12,816 nt of DNA, taken from the NCBI GenBank assembly GCA_007123395.1, contig SKLD01000307.1, forward strand, positions 1-12,816. Direction: 5' to 3'. The notes under the pieces are model-generated. The model did not search any database, was not told the origin of the DNA, and saw only the letters and a list, made by a program, of their open reading frames with translations. Below, in pieces: positions 6,872 to 12,816 of this stretch (position 1 is the stretch's first letter; every line of letters starts with the position of its first letter). The translations under genes were made by a program, and so were the position numbers. The DNA comes from Opitutales bacterium (GTDB lineage: Bacteria > Verrucomicrobiota > Verrucomicrobiia > Opitutales > Oceanipulchritudinaceae).

Positions 6872-8311
6872 ATGGATTTTTCTAAATACTCGACAGACGG
6901 ATTTTTCGACGAGATGTTCGCGGCCGACGGACAGGTGCGACCGCACTACCGGAAGTTGCTGGAGAGTTTCAGCGGGCTGAAAGAGGCGGAGTTTGACCGC
7001 AAGCGGGGAGCGATAGACCTTTCGTTTTTGCGCCAGGGAGTGACGTTCACGGTCTACCATGATGAGCAGGGAACGGAGCGGATATTTCCTTTCGACCTGA
7101 TCCCGCGAATCATTCCGCAATCCGAATGGCAGTTAATCGAGCGCGGGCTGACACAACGCATCCACGCGCTCAACGCCTTTGTGCATGATGTTTATCACGA
7201 TCAGCGGATCGTGAAGGAGGGGATCGTGCCGGAGTCGTACATCAAATCGGCAAAGCATTTCCGACCGGAGTTCATGGGTATGGATGTGCCGCGCGACATC
7301 TACGTGCACATCTGCGGCACTGACCTGATCCGCGACGGCGAGGGAAACTATCTTGTCCTCGAAGACAACGCGCGGTGCCCGTCCGGGGTTTCCTACATGC
7401 TGGAAAACCGGCAGGCCATGAAGCGTGCCTTCCCGTATCTCTTTCCGCGCGCCGGGGTGGAGCCGATTCTCGGCTACAGCGAGGACCTCCTCCGTACGCT
7501 GCGCTGGATCGCGCCGCAGGGCAAGCAGGACGCCAACGTTGTTATTCTTACGCCCGGAGTCTATAACAGTGCTTATTTTGAACACTGTTTTCTGGCTCGG
7601 CAGATGGGGATTGAGATTGTGGAGGGGCGCGACCTGATCGTCCGCGACGCCAAGGTCTACATGCGTACGACAAGTGGCTTGCGTCAGGTCGATGTTATTT
7701 ACCGTCGGGTCGACGATGACTTTCTCGATCCGAGTGTCTTCCGGCCCGATTCGCTCCTCGGCGTGCCGGGGTTGGTGAACGCCTACCGCGCGGGCAACGT
7801 GGCGCTGGCCAACGCCATCGGCACGGGGGTGTGCGACGACAAGGTGATCTATTATTTCATGGAGAAGATGATCCGTTTTTACCTCGACGAGGATCCAGTG
7901 CTGCGCAACGTGCGCACCTACCTCGCTTCCGAGGAGGAGGATTACAAATATATTATGGACCACCTGCCCGAACTTGTCGTAAAGTCGGCCGACGAGGCGG
8001 GGGGCTACGGGATGCTGGTCGGCCCCAAGTCGACGAAGGCGGAGGTCGAGATTTTCCGCGGTCTCATCCGCGAAAATCCGCGGAACTTCATCGCGCAGCC
8101 CACGATCTCGCTCTCCCGTCACCCCACATGGACGGAGCACGGCATCCGCGGGCGACACATCGACCTGCGGCCCTACATCCTCTGCGGAGAGACGGTGAAG
8201 ATCGTGCCCGGCGGTCTCACGCGCGTGGCCTTGCGCGAGGGCAGTTTGGTCGTGAACTCGTCGCAGGGCGGGGGATCGAAAGACACATGGGTGCTGAAAG
8301 GAGATGAATAA
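6872..8311 (+). CDS. Circularly permuted ATP-grasp protein (DUF404/DUF407 family)
   Basis: This 479-residue protein is a full-length member of the circularly permuted ATP-grasp type 2 family. Visible motifs are LVLEDNARCPSGVSYMLENR (161-180), DVIYRRVDDDF (274-284), VKSADEAGGYGMLVGP (370-385), ISLSRHPTW (412-420), RHIDLRPYIL (428-437), PGGLTRVAL (446-454) and NSSQGGGSKDTW (462-473). ATP-grasp enzymes activate a carboxylate as acyl phosphate and join it to an amine or similar nucleophile. Comparative work on amidoligases proposed peptide-tag or small-peptide synthesis for this family; the real substrate is unknown. The next gene, alpha-E, starts 2 bases after this stop, which is the standard partner arrangement. 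The start follows a weak G-run and a perfect TATAAT. The protein is probably cytoplasmic. Confidence 0.93.
   Translation: MDFSKYSTDGFFDEMFAADGQVRPHYRKLLESFSGLKEAEFDRKRGAIDLSFLRQGVTFTVYHDEQGTERIFPFDLIPRIIPQSEWQLIERGLTQRIHALNAFVHDVYHDQRIVKEGIVPESYIKSAKHFRPEFMGMDVPRDIYVHICGTDLIRDGEGNYLVLEDNARCPSGVSYMLENRQAMKRAFPYLFPRAGVEPILGYSEDLLRTLRWIAPQGKQDANVVILTPGVYNSAYFEHCFLARQMGIEIVEGRDLIVRDAKVYMRTTSGLRQVDVIYRRVDDDFLDPSVFRPDSLLGVPGLVNAYRAGNVALANAIGTGVCDDKVIYYFMEKMIRFYLDEDPVLRNVRTYLASEEEDYKYIMDHLPELVVKSADEAGGYGMLVGPKSTKAEVEIFRGLIRENPRNFIAQPTISLSRHPTWTEHGIRGRHIDLRPYILCGETVKIVPGGLTRVALREGSLVVNSSQGGGSKDTWVLKGDE
8298..8303 (+). promoter_or_regulatory. Strong Shine-Dalgarno of the alpha-E gene
   Basis: AAGGAG sits inside the last codons of the ATP-grasp gene, 10 bases before the alpha-E ATG at 8314. 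It is one of the few strong ribosome sites in this window and supports both the chosen start and independent, high translation of the second gene. Confidence 0.8.
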
Positions 8312-8313
8312 GC

Positions 8314-9327
8314 ATGCTTTCTAGAGTTGCCGAGTCTTTGTATTGGATGAGTCGCTACATTGAGCGTGCGGAAAACACCGCGCGACTGCTCGACGTGAAT
8401 CTGCAGATCCTCATCGACTTCACGGGGTTCATGGAGGGCGACGAGAGCGGCTTCTGGGAGGCTGTCGTCAGTTCAACGGGCGAAGAGGAGCGCTTCCGGG
8501 AGGCGTATGATGAGATCACGGGCGATTCCGTCACCGAGTTCCTGACCTTCGACCGCGACAACCCCGGGTCGATCCTTTCCAGTGTGTATGCCGCGCGCGA
8601 AAACGCCCGTATGATCCGCGACCAAATTTCCTTTGAGATGTGGGAGTGCATTAACGAACTTTACCACTTTGTGAGGGATGGTTCGACCGACGAAATTCTG
8701 CGCAGCGATGTGTCGGAGTTCTTTGATCAGGTGAAGGCGTTTTCCCACCGGTTCCAAGGGCTCACGGGGTCGACGTATATGCAGGGCGATGGCTTCAAGT
8801 TCATGGAAATCGGCAAGTATGTCGAGCGCGCCGATCAGACCTCACGCATTATCGACATCAAGTATTTCATGGTTTTACCGAAGGGGGCGGACGTCGGCGG
8901 CACGGTTGATGTTGCCGGATGGATGGCCGTCCTTCGCTCCTGCAGTGCCCTCGATGATTTTCACAGCCGATACCTTGATGAGATTTACTCGTGGAATGCG
9001 GCGGAGTTTCTGCTCCTCAACCGGCGGTTTCCGCGCTCCTTCGTTTTCAGTGTGCGGCAGGTGGACAAGAATCTCCGCGCCCTCTCCGGCACGCCGCAGG
9101 GCCTCTTTACGAACGAGCCCGAAAAACTGGCCGGACGACTCCACGGCGAACTGACCTATTCGACGATTTCGGAGATTTTCGAGAGCGGCCTGCACGAGTA
9201 CATCGATCTTCTTCAGCAGCGGTTGATCACCCTCCACGAAGCCATCGCCGCCGAGTTTTTCGAGATTCCTTATCTCGATATCGAAGCAGAGATTCAGCAC
9301 CAGCGCGCGTGGTTCGGCCAGGGATGA
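8314..9327 (+). CDS. Alpha-E domain protein (DUF403)
   Basis: This 337-residue all-helical protein starts with MLSRVAESLYWMSRYIERAE, the hallmark N-terminus of the alpha-E family. A second copy of the core motif appears mid-protein: YIERAENTARLLD (15-27) resembles YVERADQTSRIID (169-181), suggesting an internal duplication of the charged helix. Family members almost always sit beside a circularly permuted ATP-grasp gene, as here, and sometimes are fused to it. The biochemical role is not established; a part in the same peptide-forming or modification step is inferred from neighbourhood. The strong ribosome site at 8298-8303 fixes the start. The usual third and fourth partners, a transglutaminase-like protein and an Anbu-type peptidase, do not follow; the next gene is convergent. 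Confidence 0.93.
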   Translation: MLSRVAESLYWMSRYIERAENTARLLDVNLQILIDFTGFMEGDESGFWEAVVSSTGEEERFREAYDEITGDSVTEFLTFDRDNPGSILSSVYAARENARMIRDQISFEMWECINELYHFVRDGSTDEILRSDVSEFFDQVKAFSHRFQGLTGSTYMQGDGFKFMEIGKYVERADQTSRIIDIKYFMVLPKGADVGGTVDVAGWMAVLRSCSALDDFHSRYLDEIYSWNAAEFLLLNRRFPRSFVFSVRQVDKNLRALSGTPQGLFTNEPEKLAGRLHGELTYSTISEIFESGLHEYIDLLQQRLITLHEAIAAEFFEIPYLDIEAEIQHQRAWFGQG

Positions 9328-9342
9328 GGTAGACGGGCTCCG

Positions 9343-9356
9343 CGCCGGGTCCGGCG
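9343..9356. terminator. GC hairpin between convergent genes, possible terminator
   Basis: CGCCG (9343-9347) pairs with CGGCG (9352-9356) around a 4-base loop. It lies in the 61-base gap between the alpha-E stop and the stop of the convergent DUF721 gene, where a terminator is expected. No T-run follows on either strand, so a factor-independent terminator is not proven. Confidence 0.3.
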
Positions 9357-9388
9357 TATCACCGGTTGCACGGAACGGATCAGCTATC

Positions 9389-9823
9389 CTACCCCGCGCG
9401 AAAAGCGATTCCGCGGATGTGTCCGCATCCGGGCAGAGAGCGCAGCGCGGTCATAATACGGGCCTCGCGGAAGACGAGTTCGCGCCGTGCGACGGCTCCG
9501 GGCGCTTTGATGAGCAGGGTGTCGGTATTATCGATGCGCTCGGGCGCGCAAAGGTGGGCAAACTGTTCTCCGACGATGGAGCGCCAGTTCCGTGCGATGG
9601 TCTCCTCGGGGGTGTCTTTGCCAATCTGGTAGCGTTCGATGCAGGCCTCGATGACCGAGTCGAGGCCCTTTGTCCCGCGGTCGGTCGCGCGGCTTTCCGG
9701 TGCCTCGAAACCGCGGAGGCTGCTGATGAGATCACGCACGTGCGGCTTATACGTCCGCGCGCCCGCCAGCCAAGAGGTGTCGCGGTTGCCCGGGGTGTGC
9801 GTGCGTGCGTGCTTTTCCGGCAT
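9389..9823 (-). CDS. DUF721 / DciA-like protein
   Basis: The 144-residue protein has a DUF721 domain from about residue 75 to 143: TIARNWRSIVGEQFAHLC (75-92), then ERIDNTDTLLIKAPGAVARREL and a short helix ending in IRGIAF, which matches the family pattern of a Trp-containing helix followed by a small KH-like beta-alpha unit. DciA proteins of this family help load or operate the replicative helicase DnaB in bacteria lacking DnaC or DnaI. Whether this copy does so is inference, because DUF721 is broad. The basic N-terminal 30 residues look disordered. It is alone on the minus strand and convergent with alpha-E. No Shine-Dalgarno sequence is seen before the ATG at 9823, and a GTG near residue 29 is an alternative start. 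Confidence 0.75.
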   Translation of the reverse strand: MPEKHARTHTPGNRDTSWLAGARTYKPHVRDLISSLRGFEAPESRATDRGTKGLDSVIEACIERYQIGKDTPEETIARNWRSIVGEQFAHLCAPERIDNTDTLLIKAPGAVARRELVFREARIMTALRSLPGCGHIRGIAFRAG

Positions 9824-10007
9824 ATGGGATAAGGGTCTAGACCATGGGCGGGGTCCGGTTCAAGCCGTGGCTGGTACCGACAGTAACTATCTTTATCGTG
9901 GCAGGCATTCACCCGCTTCTTCAACAACCAGGCGACTGGCCCTCGTGTTTGATCCTCTGATGCCAGCGCACAGGTCTGGGTGTGGACGGGGAGGATGACG
10001 TGGCCCT

Positions 10008-10055
10008 GCATCCGCTCGAAGCGCATCCGGTCGACAAGCTCCAAGCGCATCCGGT
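10008..10055. repeat. Short direct repeats with 24-base period
   Basis: CTCGAAGCGCATCCGGT (10015-10031) and CTCCAAGCGCATCCGGT (10039-10055) differ at one base and are offset by 24. A third GCATCCG lies at 10008-10014. The repeats sit in non-coding DNA upstream of the PEP-CTERM gene. Two and a half copies are too few for a CRISPR array; a regulatory cluster or a decayed coding repeat is possible. Confidence 0.5.
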
Positions 10056-10222
10056 GTATGGAATCGAAAAAGATCCCGGCTGGACGCAAGGCTGCAGTTG
10101 GCAAGATGGCGGACAGGCCTGAGCTTTCAGGGCGCGGCCCGAAAGTTTCCAACCATGCGAGACCGCTTTCCTTCAGCGCCGAATTATGAACCTAGCGGCC
10201 CTCTGGTAAAAATAATGCGAAT

Positions 10223-10234
10223 TGTAAATTTACA
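10223..10234. promoter_or_regulatory. Perfect 12-base palindrome, candidate operator
   Basis: TGTAAATTTACA is a perfect palindrome 24 bases before the PEP-CTERM ATG, inside a short AT-rich stretch. An AATAAT (10211-10216), a possible -10 box, lies just upstream, so a bound repressor could block transcription start or elongation. No regulator is identified. A shorter palindrome CTTGCAAG (10235-10242) abuts it. Confidence 0.4.
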
Positions 10235-10258
10235 CTTGCAAGACGGAATCGCGGACGC

Positions 10259-11164
10259 ATGGTGCGCCGGATGTTTCATGTATTAGCTTCATTGCTTGTG
10301 TTTATTATTCTCTCTCATGCGCCTGTTGTGCGTGCGCAGATTCTGCCCGGTTCTCCGACGACGGTATGGACTCCGATCATTGTGGACGGCCCCGCCGACC
10401 CCTACGGTGACAGCCAGTCGAGGCGCAACGATGTTGAGATCATCGGAGACGGTGGACCGCACCACGCGCTTTACCGTGCTTTTTACGGGGGGACGGAAGG
10501 GGAGAATTTCTTGGACGCGGAGATTGGTTTCCGTTTCCGCATGTCGGGGACACAGGGAAACAGCAGTGACTTCGGCGGCAAAGCGTGGGTGGGTATGGAT
10601 GTGACGGGAGACGGCGTCCTCGATTATTTCATCGGTCTGGACATGAGCGGAAACCGGAGCGAGATCACGATCAACGCCGCCGGGGGCGATCTTAACATTT
10701 CGCCGAGCACGACGAGCATCGATTCAAACGCGCTGTGGACAACGGCGGCAACGGCGCTCAACTACCGTTGGGAACCCGTCACCGCCGGGCCGGGCGGCAA
10801 CGACCCTTCGGCGGTGACGAATGACCTCGATGGTAACGGGCGTGTGGATCACTTTCTCAGCTTCAAGCTGCCTTTCCCCGAGTTGGTAACGGTGGTGCAG
10901 ACCCTTGTGCCCGGTTTCGACACGCAAAGCCCGGTGGGCTATATCGCAGGCACGGCGACCCAGGGAAATACTATTAACGCCGATCTCAATGGCGTGGACG
11001 GAGGCAATAACAGCACGCGGACATGGCAGGAGTTGGGTGCGATGACCGAACCAACGGCTATTCCCGAGCCGCGCCACGCCGCTGTCTTTCTTGCGATTAC
11101 AGCATTGCTCGCCGGATGCCTGCGCGGGCGGCGGGCAACTGCAAATGCTTCAGCCATGTCTTGA
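10259..11164 (+). CDS. Secreted PEP-CTERM protein with calcium-loop-like motifs
   Basis: This 301-residue protein has a Sec signal peptide (residues about 1-26: basic start, hydrophobic core LASLLVFIILS, likely cleavage after VRA). The C-terminus is a PEP-CTERM sorting signal: AIPEP (267-271), a hydrophobic helix (about 274-286) and the basic RGRR (289-292). Such proteins are processed by an exosortase and end up in the envelope or extracellular matrix; no exosortase gene is in this window. Two Asp-rich loops, DVTGDGVLD (114-122) and DLDGNGRVD (189-197), resemble EF-hand or dockerin calcium-binding loops, each followed by an aromatic strand (YFIGLD, HFLSFK). I recognise no enzymatic domain. 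Nine residues follow the RGRR, a longer tail than usual. The start may be the ATG at 10259 or the one at 10271; neither has a strong ribosome site. Confidence 0.85.
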   Translation: MVRRMFHVLASLLVFIILSHAPVVRAQILPGSPTTVWTPIIVDGPADPYGDSQSRRNDVEIIGDGGPHHALYRAFYGGTEGENFLDAEIGFRFRMSGTQGNSSDFGGKAWVGMDVTGDGVLDYFIGLDMSGNRSEITINAAGGDLNISPSTTSIDSNALWTTAATALNYRWEPVTAGPGGNDPSAVTNDLDGNGRVDHFLSFKLPFPELVTVVQTLVPGFDTQSPVGYIAGTATQGNTINADLNGVDGGNNSTRTWQELGAMTEPTAIPEPRHAAVFLAITALLAGCLRGRRATANASAMS

Positions 11165-11166
11165 AG

Positions 11167-11193
11167 AAAAAATTGTTCCGCTGCGTGGAACAA
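11167..11193 (-). terminator. Hairpin plus T-run reading leftward
   Basis: TTGTTCC (11173-11179) and GGAACAA (11187-11193) form a perfect 7-base stem, extendable by a G-T and a C-G pair to a 3-base loop. Six A bases lie immediately to the left (11167-11172), so on the minus strand the hairpin is followed by TTTTTT, the form of an intrinsic terminator. It is 8 bases beyond the end of the PEP-CTERM gene. On the plus strand there is no T-run, so for that gene it would be only a weak terminator or a 3'-end-protecting hairpin. Confidence 0.5.
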
Positions 11194-11262
11194 ACTGGAG
11201 TCCATCCGGTCTGTTTCACGTTTCGGCTGGATACGCGGGCGAATTCGTACACAGTGAGGCGC

Positions 11263-12243
11263 GTGAAGGATTCACTTGCAGTCACTTACCATGAACACGG
11301 ATCGCCCGCCGAAGTCTTGCGGGTGGAGCGCGTGCCGGTCCCGAAGCCGGGTCCCGGCCAGGTGTTGATCAAGATGCTCGCCGCCGTCATCCATCCCTCG
11401 GATTTCGGGATGATCGCCGGCAGTTACGGACGGCTGGCGGAGTTGCCGGCGGTCGCCGGGCGCGAGGGCGTGGGCGAGGTCGTGGAAGCGGGGGAGGCCG
11501 TTGAAGGCGTCGGGCCGGGCGACTGGGTGCGCATGCCGGAGAGCGGGGCATGGCAGACCCATGCGGTGGCTGACGCCGATTCGTTGATGACAATACCCAA
11601 TACCATGCCCGTTGAGCTGGCGGCGATGGCGTTTATCAATCCCCCGACGGCATGGCGCATCTTGCGCGACACCCACCTCTCGGCGAACGATTGGATTATC
11701 CAGAACGCGGCGAATTCGGCGGTGGGGCATTTTGTTATCCAGATGGCGCGGGCGCTCGAAATCCGCACGGTGAACGTGGTGCGGCGCGAGGAGCTGGTGC
11801 AACCGCTCAAGGACCTCGGTGCGGATGTCGTGGTGACGGAGGATTCCGGCTACGAAAAGCGTGTCAAGGAGCTGACGGACGGGCAGCCAATCGTCCTCGG
11901 GCTTAACTCTGTGGGGGGCGAAAGTGCGCTGCGCATCATCAAATCGCTGGGCGACGGCGGAAAGATGATCACCTTCGGGGCGATGGATTTCACGCCCATC
12001 CGCTTTCCCACGCGGCAGTTGATCTTCAGCAACATCTCGCTCACCGGCTTTTGGCTCGACCGCTGGTATCGGGAGAACTCGCGGGAGCGCGTCAAGGTGA
12101 TGCAGGACCGGCTCTGCAACCTAATGACGGAGGGCAAGTTGAGCGCTCCCGTGGCGGAGACTTTTCCGCTGGAGCGGGTTCACGAGGCGGTGGAGGCGGC
12201 GGGGCGTCCGCGCCTCGGCAAGGTGTTGCTCAAGCCCGCCTGA
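11263..12243 (+). CDS. Zinc-less MDR oxidoreductase, 2-enoyl thioester reductase (MECR/ETR) type
   Basis: This medium-chain dehydrogenase/reductase of 326 residues most resembles NADPH-dependent trans-2-enoyl-CoA/ACP reductases. Seen: HPSDFGMIAGSYG (44-56), with Tyr55 at the position of the family's catalytic tyrosine; GREGVGEVVEAG (66-77), where Arg replaces the zinc-binding His; the FINPPTAWRIL block (124-134); the nucleotide-binding QNAANSAVGHFVIQMA (147-162); NVVRREE (171-177), whose Arg residues could hold the NADPH phosphate; and LNSVGGESA (214-222). No structural-zinc cysteine cluster exists. Fatty acid synthesis or acyl-CoA reduction is a plausible role, and a general quinone oxidoreductase is the alternative. 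The GTG at 11263 is chosen because homology starts there and TGAGGCGC precedes it, matching the sequence before the next gene. The open frame upstream to 11023 overlaps the PEP-CTERM gene and is not coding. Confidence 0.85.
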   Translation: MKDSLAVTYHEHGSPAEVLRVERVPVPKPGPGQVLIKMLAAVIHPSDFGMIAGSYGRLAELPAVAGREGVGEVVEAGEAVEGVGPGDWVRMPESGAWQTHAVADADSLMTIPNTMPVELAAMAFINPPTAWRILRDTHLSANDWIIQNAANSAVGHFVIQMARALEIRTVNVVRREELVQPLKDLGADVVVTEDSGYEKRVKELTDGQPIVLGLNSVGGESALRIIKSLGDGGKMITFGAMDFTPIRFPTRQLIFSNISLTGFWLDRWYRENSRERVKVMQDRLCNLMTEGKLSAPVAETFPLERVHEAVEAAGRPRLGKVLLKPA

Positions 12244-12249
12244 GGCGCG

Positions 12250-12816
12250 ATGGCGACCGCAGGTCTTGCCGATCTTCCCGACCTGTCGCGGGACGCCCTT
12301 GTCGAATTCGGGGGATGGACGGTCCTGCGCGAGGCGCGGGCCTTGCTCAACGCGGGCGCGGTGAAGCGGGCGGAGTGGTCCGCGCCGGAAATCCGCGGCG
12401 AAGTGGCCGACGGGGGCCAGACCTTTACCGTTTCCGTGAATCTGCGGTCGGTGACCTTTGCGACCAACCGGTGCGCGTGCGCCGAAGGTCGGCGGGGGCG
12501 CTTTTGCAAGCACGCCATTGCGGTGTGCCTCGCCCTCGAAGCGCGCCGAAAGGCGGAAGACGCCGCCGCCGCGCGGGCATCCGCGCCGCCGCCGACGCGC
12601 GCGGAAACGAAGAAGACACCTGCGATACCCGCCTCCATCGACTGGCTGCGTGAAGGGGAGGACGGTGTTGCGCTCACACTACGCTTCATCCTACCGCCCA
12701 ATCTGCCGGCCGCCGCAAAACGCAACGCCATCCCCGTACGCCTCGAGACGGCGGTCGCGGGTGAACGTCCCGTGCCGCCGGAGCGCCTCTTCCGCGGGCA
12801 GGCATACCGTTTGTCG
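12250..12816 (+). CDS. SWIM zinc-finger protein, probable N-terminus of a SNF2-type helicase (partial)
   Basis: I translated this frame by hand; it is open from the ATG at 12250 to the window end (189 residues). A SWIM zinc finger is visible as C75-x-C77-x8-C86-x-H88 (CAC...FCKH), preceded by beta-rich sequence (FTVSVNLRSVTFATNRC). A low-complexity Ala/Pro/Lys linker (about 98-125) leads into another beta-rich domain. In many bacteria this layout begins large SWI2/SNF2 (HepA-like) ATPases, with the helicase motors about 400 or more residues further on; they are outside this window, so the helicase part is inference. GAGG 4 bases before the ATG and a 6-base gap after the MDR gene suggest co-transcription with it. 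Confidence 0.72.
   Translation, partial: MATAGLADLPDLSRDALVEFGGWTVLREARALLNAGAVKRAEWSAPEIRGEVADGGQTFTVSVNLRSVTFATNRCACAEGRRGRFCKHAIAVCLALEARRKAEDAAAARASAPPPTRAETKKTPAIPASIDWLREGEDGVALTLRFILPPNLPAAAKRNAIPVRLETAVAGERPVPPERLFRGQAYRLS

Larger units (their letters stand above)
9824..10258. other. Intergenic region, no supported gene
   Basis: These 435 bases separate the starts of the divergent DUF721 and PEP-CTERM genes and should hold both promoters. Possible reading frames crossing it have no recognisable domain and mostly continue as antisense of DUF721. Visible structure: a 10-base palindrome GGTCTAGACC (9834-9843) just upstream of the DUF721 start, a direct-repeat cluster (10008-10055), and an AT-rich end with a 12-base palindrome (10223-10234). 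I looked for tRNA signatures around the GGTTCAAGCC at about 9858, but the stems do not pair. Confidence 0.6.

Noticed and set aside
9846..9900. Possible tRNA because of GGTTCAAGCC
   Set aside because: The bases around the T-loop-like sequence do not pair as a T stem, and no acceptor or anticodon arms can be formed.
10008..10055. Possible CRISPR array
   Set aside because: Only two near-full copies, with a unit of about 17 bases and spacers of about 7; this is far too short for a CRISPR array, and no cas genes are present.
9451..10152. 233-residue minus-strand frame overlapping DUF721
   Set aside because: Its C-terminal part is an out-of-frame reading of DUF721 and its N-terminal part crosses the non-coding gap with no recognisable domain.
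11023..11262. N-terminal extension of the MDR gene
   Set aside because: It overlaps the last 142 bases of the PEP-CTERM gene out of frame, and homology to the enoyl reductase family begins only at about 11263.

Overview
The window looks like a piece of a GC-rich bacterial chromosome, most likely Verrucomicrobiota and within that the Opitutae type. This is inference, because no rRNA or other marker is present. It rests on four things seen together: a PEP-CTERM-tailed secreted protein, a HUH transposase of the RAYT kind with a long insert, a phosphotransacetylase whose BioD-like/DRTGG half is a separate gene, and a DUF721/DciA protein. Start sites with little Shine-Dalgarno sequence are common here.

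Layout: (1) Bases 1-485, minus strand, hold a HUH/Y1-type transposase cut off by the window edge, followed by a short AT-rich island (486-626). (2) Bases 627-4081, minus strand, form an apparent operon read right to left: mnmA (tRNA 2-thiouridylase), pta (phosphate acetyltransferase catalytic domain), then a P-loop/DRTGG protein whose start overlaps the pta stop by 4 bases. (3) Divergent from mnmA, bases 4168-6678, plus strand, encode a GH13 alpha-glucan debranching enzyme with extra N-terminal carbohydrate-binding-like sequence. (4) After a gap with a perfect TATAAT box, bases 6872-9327, plus strand, hold a tightly coupled pair: a circularly permuted ATP-grasp protein and an alpha-E (DUF403) protein. 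(5) A convergent DUF721/DciA gene (9389-9823, minus) is followed by about 435 bases with no convincing gene but with short direct repeats and a palindrome. (6) Bases 10259-11164, plus strand, encode a secreted PEP-CTERM protein with two calcium-loop-like motifs. (7) Bases 11263-12243, plus strand, encode a zinc-less MDR oxidoreductase of the 2-enoyl thioester reductase type. It is followed 6 bases later by the start of a SWIM zinc-finger protein that runs off the right edge and is probably the N-terminus of a SNF2-type helicase.

How the genes may work together: pta and the P-loop/DRTGG protein together make up what enteric bacteria encode as one long Pta chain, so they probably act on acetyl-CoA/acetyl phosphate as partners. 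The ATP-grasp and alpha-E proteins are a known partner pair thought to form peptide-like bonds, but their usual transglutaminase and Anbu-type peptidase companions are not in this window. The debranching enzyme serves glycogen or starch breakdown. I found no CRISPR array, tRNA, rRNA, prophage or clear defence system. The most unusual items are the split Pta, the ATP-grasp/alpha-E pair without companions, a hairpin-plus-T-run terminator pointing left with no left-pointing gene to serve it, and the palindrome in front of the PEP-CTERM gene.
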